A stretch of DNA of 64,000 nucleotides from Bizionia paragorgiae (GTDB lineage: Bacteria > Bacteroidota > Bacteroidia > Flavobacteriales > Flavobacteriaceae): positions 141,677 to 205,676 of the forward strand of contig NZ_FNQK01000004.1 of assembly GCF_900107625.1 (NCBI RefSeq), given 5' to 3'. Under the pieces are notes generated by a model that saw nothing but the letters and a program-made list of their open reading frames with translations, ran no database searches and was not told the origin of the DNA. Of this stretch, positions 25,239 to 34,279 are shown in pieces. How positions within the stretch are numbered: the stretch's first letter is position 1; each line of letters opens with the position of its first letter. Both the position numbers and the translations under genes were made by a program.

Positions 25239-26330
25239 ATGAAAAAAATAATCTATTTATTTTCAGCATTACTTTTTACAAGTCTTGCTGTAAAAGCAGA
25301 AAGCGGACCTCTTGAGGAGTCTCCAAATAGTTCTAGATTTTATGGGTATGATAACTCATTCATATTTGTAGAGCAAGGCATTGAATTTTCGGTCTTTCCA
25401 GACGGGCAATTTGATTTCTATTTACCAAATTACGGTCCGAGAGTAAATGTCTCTATTGGATCACCAAATGTTCACGTGAGTTTTAACTCGGGTTACGATT
25501 ACGGTGCTTATGTACAGTATGACGAATTTGGAGCGATTATTCAAATAGAAAACGTCCCTATATTTTACGACTATTACGGTAGAATTAGTCAGATAGGAAA
25601 CATATTTGTTGACTATAACCATTACGGATATGTTACACGATTAGGCGGATTACATGTGTTTTACAACAATCACCACAGGTTTTCTCATTTTAGAGGCTAT
25701 ATAAACATACACAACAGACGTTATGTTCACAGACCTTGGCATTCACATTACCGAGTTCCAGCACATCACTACCGTGTGGTTTATAGCAAACCTTACAGAA
25801 AGCACTACAAACCGGTACGTTATAAATACCATAAACCGTATATGAATAACAGCCGAAGACGTACTGCAGTAGCAAACAGAAGAGGTCATACTATTGAAAG
25901 AAGCCGATCGTATGCTTCTCGAACTGAAGGTAGACAACGTTATACAGAACAGAACTCTAGAAGTAGAGAGCGTTCTCGTGCTACATCACCGCGATCAAGA
26001 TCAGGAAACGCAAGTCAGGCAACACGAAGTAACACGCCAAGACGCGGTACTGAAGCACGTTCTAATAGAACGGACACGAGAACAGCAAAGGCAAACACAC
26101 CAAGTCGTTCAAAAAGAAACGATCGTGTTTCGGCTCCGAAAAGAAAATCATCACAGGCGCCAAAAGCAAAACGAACAGAACGTACTGCGCGTACGCAAAA
26201 TAAAAGCACGCGGTCTAAAGGTAATATGAGAAGTCCTTCGACACGTCAAAAAGCACCAGCGAGAGCTTCTAAATCGAATTCACGTTCTTCAAACACGAAA
26301 CGTAATTCAACACGATCGCAAAGGGTTTAA
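25239..26330 (+). CDS. Secreted protein with very basic Arg/Ser-rich C-terminal half
   Basis: This 363-aa protein has a Sec signal peptide (about 1-20, ending AVKA). Next is a Tyr/Gly/His-rich region of short repeated beta-strands (about 35-200; for example DYYGRISQIGNIFVDYNHYG), then a strongly basic low-complexity half (about 205-363) of Arg, Ser, Thr and Lys. I do not recognise a family for the whole protein. The tail could bind polyanions such as extracellular DNA, RNA or acidic polysaccharide, which is inference. Transcription from the sigma-54-type site just upstream would set it apart from its neighbours. Confidence 0.7.
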   Translation: MKKIIYLFSALLFTSLAVKAESGPLEESPNSSRFYGYDNSFIFVEQGIEFSVFPDGQFDFYLPNYGPRVNVSIGSPNVHVSFNSGYDYGAYVQYDEFGAIIQIENVPIFYDYYGRISQIGNIFVDYNHYGYVTRLGGLHVFYNNHHRFSHFRGYINIHNRRYVHRPWHSHYRVPAHHYRVVYSKPYRKHYKPVRYKYHKPYMNNSRRRTAVANRRGHTIERSRSYASRTEGRQRYTEQNSRSRERSRATSPRSRSGNASQATRSNTPRRGTEARSNRTDTRTAKANTPSRSKRNDRVSAPKRKSSQAPKAKRTERTARTQNKSTRSKGNMRSPSTRQKAPARASKSNSRSSNTKRNSTRSQRV

Positions 26331-26351
26331 ATCTAAATTATTAATAGCAAA

Positions 26352-26396
26352 AAAAACACCTACTACAAGTACACAACACTTGCAGTAGGTGTTTTT
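26352..26396. terminator. Bidirectional terminator
   Basis: A long stem with one mismatch (AACACCTACT at the left, AGTAGGTGTT at the right) between A- and T-runs separates the basic protein gene from the convergent flippase gene. Confidence 0.8.
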
Positions 26397-26416
26397 ATTT
26401 ATAAGGGGTTCACGAC

Positions 26417-27871
26417 TTAACGTCGCAGCATTTTATTAATTAAATTGGTGATGTCTGACGATAAATTAAATCGATACACCATTCCGCCATAAAATACACT
26501 TAATAGCAAGGACTTTAAAGCAATATTAAGAATGGGATGAAAAGGGAATTCCCAAAAATAAAAACACAGCCCAGAAACACTAATTAGAAGTAAAGTCTTT
26601 AGGGTGTTAGTTGTAAACGGTTGCATATTAAACTTAAAATATACAAACACCAGTTTAATAGTGTTGTACAAGAAAATGGTAATACAACTTGCATAAGCCG
26701 CCCCGTTAATTCCGAAACTAGGAATAAACAAAGCATTTAAAACGACAGTTGAAACCGCTAATAACACCCCTAACAACAAAACAATCCGGTAATAATCACT
26801 ATTAAATAAAATGGCGTTATTATTCCCCAAAGCATTATCGTACAACTTGGCTAAACCAATTACAAAAACGATAAGCAGACCGTTTGTATAATCGTCCGAC
26901 ATTAAAGCATATAGCTGATTTATATTTAATAAAATGATAAGAAAAATAAAACCGCTAATTATAAACAAGCTTAACGAACTCTTTTCATATAGCGTTTTAA
27001 GTTCTGCTTTATTGTTTTCGTTTAGTAGTTTTGCTGTAAGCGGATAGGTAATTTGATGCATTGAACGAAGAGGCACACCAATAACCGTGGCAATATAGAT
27101 GGCCACACCGTAAAAGGCTACATTCTCGATTGCTACATATTTACCAATCATAAATTTATCAATTTCCAAAATGATATTAGCTACCGATCCAGCAATGATA
27201 ATTAAGGTCGTATATTTTAATATTCGCGAACTGCCTTTAAATTGCACATGTTTTAAAGAGGGAAAGCGCAAACTGAAGGCATAGAGTTTCATGATTAGCA
27301 TACGTACGACATAAACCCCCACAATAGCTTGAATTAATTGCTGAGTGTTCATATACCCAAAATACACAAGAAGCAATAAAACAGCGGTGCAAACGCGATG
27401 AAAGACCTCTTTCATAAAGTTCCCAAAGACACTTTGAAGCTGCACTTTGCTCCAGGCGTAAAAAACTTCAAAATAAGCAAAAGCAATCGCCGTAATTACA
27501 ATGTACCATGTGTAATCTCCAATAATAGGATTTTCTTTGGATAACCAAGAGCTTATGGTATCGAATGCTATAAAACTAATGCCAATGGCAGGAAGAATAA
27601 CCACAAAAGGCAATAGCAACATAAGGGTTAAAAACCCATTTTGCGATTGTCGTGTTTTAAAAGAAGAGTAAAATTTTACAACGGTATTGTGAACCCCAAA
27701 AGCCATTAGCGGCATCATAATATTCGCCGTCGATAAAATAAAGGTGATCACGCCAAAATAAACAGGCTCTATAAACTTAGTGAATAAAAAGAGCACATTA
27801 ATGGCCCCTATTCCAAATCCCAAATAGGTGATAACCGTATTTTTTATAGATTGATTAACGACTATTCCCAT
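26417..27871 (-). CDS. Oligosaccharide flippase / polysaccharide biosynthesis membrane protein
   Basis: A 484-aa protein with about twelve to fourteen membrane helices, in the MATE/MOP flippase superfamily (Wzx-like). The N-terminal 'IKNTVITYLGFGIGAINVLF' segment and the repeated pattern of helices with few charges are typical. Wzx-type proteins move lipid-linked sugar chains across the inner membrane. It is last in an operon with a glycosyltransferase (10-bp overlap) and a YfhO-like protein, which supports a surface polysaccharide role. Confidence 0.85.
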   Translation of the reverse strand: MGIVVNQSIKNTVITYLGFGIGAINVLFLFTKFIEPVYFGVITFILSTANIMMPLMAFGVHNTVVKFYSSFKTRQSQNGFLTLMLLLPFVVILPAIGISFIAFDTISSWLSKENPIIGDYTWYIVITAIAFAYFEVFYAWSKVQLQSVFGNFMKEVFHRVCTAVLLLLVYFGYMNTQQLIQAIVGVYVVRMLIMKLYAFSLRFPSLKHVQFKGSSRILKYTTLIIIAGSVANIILEIDKFMIGKYVAIENVAFYGVAIYIATVIGVPLRSMHQITYPLTAKLLNENNKAELKTLYEKSSLSLFIISGFIFLIILLNINQLYALMSDDYTNGLLIVFVIGLAKLYDNALGNNNAILFNSDYYRIVLLLGVLLAVSTVVLNALFIPSFGINGAAYASCITIFLYNTIKLVFVYFKFNMQPFTTNTLKTLLLISVSGLCFYFWEFPFHPILNIALKSLLLSVFYGGMVYRFNLSSDITNLINKMLRR

Positions 27872-29145
27872 GCTATAAGATGCGCTAAAGATTGGGTTAA
27901 ATGCCTTCTACTGTATTTTTGTAATCCAATAGCATTAGATTTTAAACTCCCTTTTTTATAGACCTCATAATACGCTTTTAGTGTCGCCTTTAAAGCATCG
28001 TAAGCGTCGTAATTAAAATAGTGTCCCGTATTAGTTTCTTTTAAAATAACTTCAACATCACTATCGGTAGGTCCGATTGCAACAATAGGACATTCGGAAA
28101 CCATATATTCAAATAACTTTCCAGGTATTATAGCCTTAGTATCCTCAGAATCAATTTCCACCAATAACAACAACTGAGTTTCTCTTTGAAACTTAATCGC
28201 TTCTAAATGAGAAACATAGCCTACATTATCTAAACAATCACTTAGATTGTGATTTCGTATAGAATCCAACACAGAATCGCTCACCGCTCCGACTAATTTT
28301 AATTCAAAGTCAGATTTAAAGCTGGGGTCTTCCCGTCTTAAATCTTCGAGGACTTTCCATAAAATTTCAGGATTTCGTTCTGATAAAAACGAGCCTATAT
28401 GAGACAAGGTGAACTTTGAATCCTTAACAATAGCGGGGGTTTTAACAACATCATAACCATTAGTTATGACAGTTATTGGTTGTTTTGTTAGCTGCTGAAA
28501 TTCTTTTTTAGTCACCTGACTCGTTACTATAATTTTATCGGCGGTATTTAACACCTTTCTCTCTAAATTTTTATGTTTTTTCTGAGAAGAATTCGTTAGT
28601 TTTAATTTTTTATGATAGCCTATCGACGTCCATGGATCTCGAAAATCGGCTACCCATCTTACGCCTAAAGCTTCTGTTAGCTGAAGTCCTATTAAATGCA
28701 AACTATGCGGCGGCCCTGTAGTAATTATAGTATCAATATTATAATCGGAGATATAGGTCGACAAATAATTTACTGAAGGTTTTACCCACCCCTTTCTCGC
28801 ATCAGGAATAAAGAAGTTGCCACGAATAAACAGCATCAACTTCTCTAAAACACCTTGCTTTTTTTCTTCAGGAATAATCCCTTTACTTATTGTTTTTGAT
28901 TTTTTAGATACTAAACCAGCATACTTATAAGGCTCACTTATAGGTTGTTTAAGTACGGTTACTTGATCGGATACTTCATCTATTAAACTAGAGTCAATAA
29001 TGGGGTAATTAGGATTTGACGGACAATAAACAATAGGTTCTATATTGAACTCCGGTAAGTATTTTACAAACTTTAACCAGCGCTGAACACCTGGACCTCC
29101 TGCAGGTGGCCAGTAATAGGTGATAATAAGTACCTTTTTATTCAC
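27862..29145 (-). CDS. Glycosyltransferase family 4-like protein
   Basis: The 427-aa enzyme starts MNKKVLIITYYWPPAGGPGVQRW, the nucleotide-sugar glycosyltransferase (GT-B) N terminus with the Gly-rich loop. Later it has WVADFRDPW, 'VITNGYDVVK' and the C-terminal donor-binding region with PGKLFEYMVSECPIVAIGP. It would add a sugar to a growing lipid-linked or surface glycan; donor and acceptor are not predictable. It overlaps the flippase gene by 10 bp and the YfhO-like gene by 8 bp, indicating a tightly coupled operon. Confidence 0.9.
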   Translation of the reverse strand: MNKKVLIITYYWPPAGGPGVQRWLKFVKYLPEFNIEPIVYCPSNPNYPIIDSSLIDEVSDQVTVLKQPISEPYKYAGLVSKKSKTISKGIIPEEKKQGVLEKLMLFIRGNFFIPDARKGWVKPSVNYLSTYISDYNIDTIITTGPPHSLHLIGLQLTEALGVRWVADFRDPWTSIGYHKKLKLTNSSQKKHKNLERKVLNTADKIIVTSQVTKKEFQQLTKQPITVITNGYDVVKTPAIVKDSKFTLSHIGSFLSERNPEILWKVLEDLRREDPSFKSDFELKLVGAVSDSVLDSIRNHNLSDCLDNVGYVSHLEAIKFQRETQLLLLVEIDSEDTKAIIPGKLFEYMVSECPIVAIGPTDSDVEVILKETNTGHYFNYDAYDALKATLKAYYEVYKKGSLKSNAIGLQKYSRRHLTQSLAHLIAWE

Positions 29146-31558
29146 TTAATTTTTTTCTGTTTTTAACACTGAAAAACACACCCGCTAGAATTAATAACAT
29201 CATGATAATTGATGATGCTAAAGCAATACGACTCCCCGTTTGCACCACCTTAGGCTCAAACTTGAATTCGATAATATGTCTTCCTTTTGGTGTTTTCAAT
29301 CCACGTAAGGTATAATTAACTTTATGAATAGGCTGAATTTCTCCATCTATATAAGCATTCCACCCCTCTTTATAATACATTTCGGAAAATACAGCAAACC
29401 CCTCTTTAAGGTTCTTGGATTCGTATGTAATAACGTTGGGCTTGTAATCTACCACAGAGATTGTAGCTAAAGAATCTACGGTAAACGTACCAGCTATAGC
29501 CTGCTCTGTAGTCACAGCCTTGTTTTTATTATCTAAATCTTTTAACGCCATAATCTCTTCGTCTGGAGAGGCTACAGCGGCAACTTGCTTTACAAACCAC
29601 GCATTCCCATTCGCATCTTCATTAGGGTAAACAGCCTTTCCTTCTTGTTCGTCCGGCACTATAATATACTTTGTATTTAGCATATTAAGTACATTGATAT
29701 TATTCTGTGAAATATAAAAATCAAACAGCTCGTTATAACGCTTCAATTTTGCTGCGTGATATCCTGTTAAGGAATTATGGAAAAATGATGCTCTAGCCCC
29801 TCCTGAAGTCAAATCGAAGACTCTGTAATGTGACTTATCTTTTAAGATTTCCATATCCACCTGAGTTGCCTGATACGGTTGTTCGACTTTGCTTGCAGAC
29901 ACAAAATTATCTGTGTTTACATAGCGTCGGTCCACCCCTACCAAATCAAAAACTATTAAAGCAGCGAATAGCAATATAACCTTAGTCTCGTTTAATTTGT
30001 TCTTTAAGAAAAAATAAATAGTTCCCGCAGAAAGTAGCACTAAAATTAAAGTTCTTAGCGTATCGCTGGTAAACAATGCTTTCCTATCGTCGACCAAAGC
30101 ACGAGCGAAATCTAAACCGTAATTTTCACGGTATAACTGGTCACGTAAGCCTATAAAATCGAAAAATACCGATTTAAACACTAAAAACAGCAGAGCTATT
30201 CCTGCGGTAATACCCACCGAATATTTAAGCGCTTTTAACTTTTCTTCATCACTATTAAACCTATCAAACAATTTCACTAGACCAAATATCCCTAATACCG
30301 GAATACACAATTCTAAAATAACTTGAATTGAGCTTACGGCTCTAAACTTGTTATATAACGGCACATAATCGATAAAGAAATCGGTTAAAAACCCTAGGTT
30401 CTTTCCGTAAGAAAGTAGTAACGATAGTACCGTCCCTCCTACAAGCCACCATTTTAATCGCCCTTTTACCAAAAACAAAGCAAATACAAACAAAAAAATC
30501 ACAACCGCTCCCACATAAGCTGGAGCTTCTACTATAGGCTGATCTCCCCAATACATCGGAGCGCGTTTCACCTCTTCTTTTGCTTGCAACGGACTCGCAC
30601 CTAACTGCAAATAGGCTTGATATAAATTGGAATCCTTACCAACATCCTCACCCATTCCACCGCCCATAAAGCGCGGGATAAACAAATTAAAGGTCTCTAA
30701 TTTCCCATAACTGTATTCTGTAATGTAATCTCTTGACAAGCCAGAAGAGGCTGCTTCTTTTTTCGACCCGTCAGGGTTTATACTGAGTTCACTAGGTCCA
30801 CGCGTACTTTCCTTTACATATTCTTGAGTCGCCAAAATACCTGTAGCATTTAATCCGACAGCAATAATAACAGCAACTATTAAAAGTCCTACCGATTTAA
30901 AATAATGCGGTAACAGCTTTTTGCGGTAAGCATCTACTAAGTAAGCGATTCCTAAAACAACCACTAAAAGCATCAGATAGTAGGTCATTTGATAATGATT
31001 TGACACCAGTTCTAAACCTAAAGCCAAGGCTGTAATAATAAATCCGAGAATATATTTTCGTCTAAACGTGAGAATGATTCCACTTAAAACCAAAGGAAAA
31101 TAAGCGATAGCATGTGCTTTCGAATTGTGCCCAACCCCAATTATAATTATCAAATATGTGGAAAACCCAAAAGCCAAGGCACCAAGTGCGGCTAATTTAA
31201 AATCTACTTTTAAGCTGAGTAAGAGGGTATAAAACCCAATAAAATACAGAAAAAGATAATCGGCAGGACGCGGTAAAAAACGAAGCGCCAGATCCAGTTG
31301 CTTAATATAGTTATGCGGGTATTTTGCTCCCAATTGATAGGTTGGCATCCCTGCAAATCCGCTATTCGTCCAATAGGTTTCTTCTCCGGTTTCCGCTTTG
31401 AAGGTTTTGTGCTGCTTAGCCATACCTTCATAATGAACAATATCACTTTGTAATATTTGTTTCCCTTGTAAAACGGGACTAAAATAGGCTAATGATAAAA
31501 TAATAAACCCTACAAACACGAGTACATGCGGCAGGATTTTTTTAAAAGAAACTTGCAT
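29138..31558 (-). CDS. YfhO family membrane protein
   Basis: This 806-aa protein has about thirteen membrane helices and large periplasmic loops. It carries the YfhO family pattern, with 'LSLAYFSPVLQGKQILQSDI' near the N terminus and the C-terminal domain 'YKEGWNAYIDGEIQPIHKVN' that is followed by a last helix. YfhO-like proteins are GT-C-related and are linked to glycosylation of lipoteichoic acid or other surface polymers in Firmicutes; in Bacteroidota the substrate is unknown. It is the first gene in an operon with a GT4 enzyme and a flippase. Confidence 0.88.
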   Translation of the reverse strand: MQVSFKKILPHVLVFVGFIILSLAYFSPVLQGKQILQSDIVHYEGMAKQHKTFKAETGEETYWTNSGFAGMPTYQLGAKYPHNYIKQLDLALRFLPRPADYLFLYFIGFYTLLLSLKVDFKLAALGALAFGFSTYLIIIIGVGHNSKAHAIAYFPLVLSGIILTFRRKYILGFIITALALGLELVSNHYQMTYYLMLLVVVLGIAYLVDAYRKKLLPHYFKSVGLLIVAVIIAVGLNATGILATQEYVKESTRGPSELSINPDGSKKEAASSGLSRDYITEYSYGKLETFNLFIPRFMGGGMGEDVGKDSNLYQAYLQLGASPLQAKEEVKRAPMYWGDQPIVEAPAYVGAVVIFLFVFALFLVKGRLKWWLVGGTVLSLLLSYGKNLGFLTDFFIDYVPLYNKFRAVSSIQVILELCIPVLGIFGLVKLFDRFNSDEEKLKALKYSVGITAGIALLFLVFKSVFFDFIGLRDQLYRENYGLDFARALVDDRKALFTSDTLRTLILVLLSAGTIYFFLKNKLNETKVILLFAALIVFDLVGVDRRYVNTDNFVSASKVEQPYQATQVDMEILKDKSHYRVFDLTSGGARASFFHNSLTGYHAAKLKRYNELFDFYISQNNINVLNMLNTKYIIVPDEQEGKAVYPNEDANGNAWFVKQVAAVASPDEEIMALKDLDNKNKAVTTEQAIAGTFTVDSLATISVVDYKPNVITYESKNLKEGFAVFSEMYYKEGWNAYIDGEIQPIHKVNYTLRGLKTPKGRHIIEFKFEPKVVQTGSRIALASSIIMMLLILAGVFFSVKNRKKLSE

Positions 31559-31670
31559 AAAATGGTTTAAAACTATGAGCTTGAAAAATACTCATATTTT
31601 TTGAGATTATTCAAATTTGAAATTGAAAATAGTTTTAAAATATAAAATAACTAAACTTAGAGACGGCAGG

Positions 31671-31934
31671 CTAGTCGACTTCTTCAAAATCAACATACTC
31701 CCCAACGTTTTTATTGGATGTTGATTTGTTAGGCATTTTATCGATCGATATTTCACCCACTTTTTCTTTAGGCTGCTGTTTCTGCTGCTTAGAAAAATCA
31801 TTAAACTGAGCACCGAATTTTTCTTGCATTTTTTTAGAAAAATAGCGCAGTATTAATGGGGCAAATAATCGAGATAATATTTTAAACCCGTAATAAAATA
31901 AAAGAATAAAAAGAATAGTTTTTAAAACCCCCAT
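31671..31934 (-). CDS. DUF4834 family protein
   Basis: An 87-aa protein with one N-terminal membrane helix (about 4-28, VLKTILFILLFYYGFKIL), then a charged tail with KKMQEKFGAQFN and an acidic end DFEEVD. This matches the flavobacterial DUF4834 family. Function is unknown. The gene is separated by 112 bp from yfhO and has its own reverse-strand -7 box at 31970-31977. Confidence 0.8.
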   Translation of the reverse strand: MGVLKTILFILLFYYGFKILSRLFAPLILRYFSKKMQEKFGAQFNDFSKQQKQQPKEKVGEISIDKMPNKSTSNKNVGEYVDFEEVD

Positions 31935-31969
31935 AGTATAGATACGTGATATCGTAATTTTATTATTTA

Positions 31970-31977
31970 CAAAAATA
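31970..31977 (-). promoter_or_regulatory. -7 promoter box for the DUF4834 gene
   Basis: CAAAAATA on the plus strand (TATTTTTG on the minus strand), 35 bp before the start at 31934. Confidence 0.5.
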
Positions 31978-32031
31978 CAATACTCTTGGAGTAATTTCAG
32001 AATTAATTCCTTAAAAAAAATATAAAATCTC

Positions 32032-32039
32032 TATATTTG
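32032..32039 (+). promoter_or_regulatory. -7 promoter box TATATTTG
   Basis: Perfect TAnnTTTG match 18 bp before the ATG at 32058. It overlaps a possible TTG start at 32037, which argues against that longer start. Confidence 0.55.
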
Positions 32040-32057
32040 GAGCTAAACCCGATACCT

Positions 32058-33068
32058 ATGTTATTCAAGAAATTTTATGTGCTTGCTCTGCTATCGATGG
32101 CAAGCTATACCTTAAATGCGCAATACACAGAAGTTATAAATTCTAATCGCCCAGGTGTTTCTAGATCGGCTTTTTCTGTAGGTACTAACGTCTTACAATT
32201 AGAAGTTGGCCCTTATATGGTTAAAGAAAAACACACGCCTTTAAAATATGAGGTTTCTGGGTTTGGTGTTGATTTTGCTACGCGATACGGCATGCTTTTA
32301 CCACAATTAGAAATTAATATCGAAGGTACTTACCAAAGTGATACTTTTACCGATAACCGCTCTACTGTTGGCTTAGATACCGATCGCTCAAATTTTAAAA
32401 ATATTGTTTTTGGAGCCAAGTACTTGGTTTATGACCCTTTAAAGAATGCTGAAGAAGAAAAACCTAATATTTTTAGTTACCATGCGAATCGTAAATTTAA
32501 ATGGAGTTCATTAATTCCAGCTGTCGCTTTATACGCAGGTGTTAATTTAGACGGAAAAGACAATCCGTATACAGCACCGGGCATCGAAGGCTTTAGTCCG
32601 AAAGTTATGATTGCCACGCAAAATAATTTCGCTAGCGGTTGGGTATTGGTATTAAACTTCTCTAAAGACCGTATAGGAACAGAGTACTCCGATTTTCAAT
32701 ATATTGCCACGGTAACTAAATCGGTAGCCGATCAATGGGTGTTATTTGGAGAAACTCAAGGTATCCATAGCGATTTTTACGCCGATAACTTATTTCGATT
32801 TGGAGGCGCTTATTTATGGGGAAAAAATTTCCAATTGGATACTGCTGTAACTTTTAACACCAAGGACACACCTTCGGTTTTTAGTGTTAATTTCGGAGCC
32901 TCCTACCGATTTGATTTTCATAAGGATCCTGTAGACAATGGTACATCGGCAGAAGATGAAGCAGAACGAAAAGCCAACAAGAAAAGACAAAAAGACAATA
33001 AAAAAGCTAATCGCTCTTCACAAAAAAGAGAAAAAGAAACTAAAGTTATTGATTTCGACGATAACTAA
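32058..33068 (+). CDS. Outer-membrane transporter-like beta-barrel protein
   Basis: A 336-aa exported protein with a signal peptide (MLFKKFYVLALLSMASYTLN, cleavage near AQ) and a barrel-like body of amphipathic strands, for example 'NVLQLEVGPYMVKEK' and 'FRFGGAYLWGKNFQLDTA'. It resembles the PF13557-type outer-membrane transporter proteins once called phenol MetA-like. The C-terminal 40 residues are a charged tail rich in Lys and Asp (EDEAERKANKKRQK) that does not belong to the barrel. ATG 32058 is chosen because it begins the signal peptide. A GNAT gene follows after 15 bp. Confidence 0.72.
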   Translation: MLFKKFYVLALLSMASYTLNAQYTEVINSNRPGVSRSAFSVGTNVLQLEVGPYMVKEKHTPLKYEVSGFGVDFATRYGMLLPQLEINIEGTYQSDTFTDNRSTVGLDTDRSNFKNIVFGAKYLVYDPLKNAEEEKPNIFSYHANRKFKWSSLIPAVALYAGVNLDGKDNPYTAPGIEGFSPKVMIATQNNFASGWVLVLNFSKDRIGTEYSDFQYIATVTKSVADQWVLFGETQGIHSDFYADNLFRFGGAYLWGKNFQLDTAVTFNTKDTPSVFSVNFGASYRFDFHKDPVDNGTSAEDEAERKANKKRQKDNKKANRSSQKREKETKVIDFDDN

Positions 33069-33083
33069 CCGCGACTATATTAT

Positions 33084-34202
33084 ATGATTACAATAAAAAA
33101 AATCGACTCTAAGAAAGGTTTAAAGGCATTTGTCAAGTTTCCTTTTTCAATTTATAAAGATTCAAAATATTGGGTCCCCCCAATTATATCACAAGAACTC
33201 CAAACGTTTGACAAGAAGAAGAATCCGATTTTTCAAGATGCTGACGCGACCTTCTTTTTAGCGTATAAAAACGGAGAAGTTGTAGGGCGTATAGCAGCTA
33301 TTACCAATTGGCTGGAAATAAATAAAATGAACCAACCTAAAATGCGTTTTGGATGGTTTGATTTTATTGATGACTTAGAAGTTTCTAAAGCCCTGATTAA
33401 TGAAGTCAAAAAAATAGGGATTCAAAACAAATTAGACTATATGGAAGGCCCGGTAGGGTTTTCTAATTTAGATAAGGTGGGGGTTGTAACTTATGGTTAC
33501 GATGTGGTTGCTAGTATGATTACCTGGTACAACCACCCCTATTATGTTAAGCATTATGAAGCCTTAGGCTTTGCTGTCGAAAAATCATACTCAGAAAGCA
33601 CGTTTCCTTTTAAAAATGTACACCCTGACTTCTTTTATAAGGCTCAAGAACTGATTAAAAAACGTTATAAATTACGTGCATTAAAGTTTACGAAAACAGA
33701 AGAAGTCATGCCTTATGCAGACAAAATGTTTGATTTATTCAATTCTTCTTATGCACAATTATCCTCTTTTGTAGAGATTAGCGATATCCAAAAAGAATTC
33801 TTTAAGAAGAAATTTATCAGCTTTATCAACCCGGAGTACATCAAGTTTATTGTCGATGAAAATGATAAAATGGTCGCTTTCGCTATAGTTTTACCTCGTT
33901 TTGCAAAAACGCTTCAGGATATTAAAGGCAAACTATTCCCATTTGGCTTTTTAAAATTATTAAAGGCTAAAAAAGAAAGTAAAGAAGTGCTATTCTATTT
34001 AATAGGTGTAGAACCGGAATATCAAAATAAAGGAGTACACGCTGTTATTTTTAATGAATACTACAACACATTTAAAGAAAAAGGCATAGAAACTTGCTAT
34101 AGAACTCCAGAGCTTGATGACAATGAAGCCATTCAGAAAATATGGAAACATTTCGACCCTAAGGTGGTTGTAAAACGCAGTACATTTAGAAAAGATTTGT
34201 AA
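33084..34202 (+). CDS. GNAT-type N-acetyltransferase
   Basis: This 372-aa protein has a GNAT-like fold split in two parts. The N-terminal portion (about 1-150) includes 'KFPFSIYKDSKYWVPPI', a conserved start in a bacterial family sometimes annotated as N-acetyltransferase or GTP cyclohydrolase. The C-terminal half has the acyl-CoA strand-loop LIGVEPEYQNKGVHAVIF with the Q/NxxxG/A-like motif. Substrate unknown. It is 15 bp downstream of the barrel gene, so co-transcription is likely, though a joint function is not evident. The downstream hairpin ends the unit. Confidence 0.78.
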   Translation: MITIKKIDSKKGLKAFVKFPFSIYKDSKYWVPPIISQELQTFDKKKNPIFQDADATFFLAYKNGEVVGRIAAITNWLEINKMNQPKMRFGWFDFIDDLEVSKALINEVKKIGIQNKLDYMEGPVGFSNLDKVGVVTYGYDVVASMITWYNHPYYVKHYEALGFAVEKSYSESTFPFKNVHPDFFYKAQELIKKRYKLRALKFTKTEEVMPYADKMFDLFNSSYAQLSSFVEISDIQKEFFKKKFISFINPEYIKFIVDENDKMVAFAIVLPRFAKTLQDIKGKLFPFGFLKLLKAKKESKEVLFYLIGVEPEYQNKGVHAVIFNEYYNTFKEKGIETCYRTPELDDNEAIQKIWKHFDPKVVVKRSTFRKDL

Positions 34203-34228
34203 CCACACATTACACTTTATATCATAAA

Positions 34229-34260
34229 AAAATCCGATTCTAAAAAGAATCGGATTTTTT
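34229..34260. terminator. Bidirectional terminator
   Basis: A 14-bp perfect stem with a 4-A loop, ending in a T-run, lies between the GNAT gene and the convergent aminotransferase-like gene. Confidence 0.85.
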
Positions 34261-34279
34261 ATATAATTGAATCGTCTGT

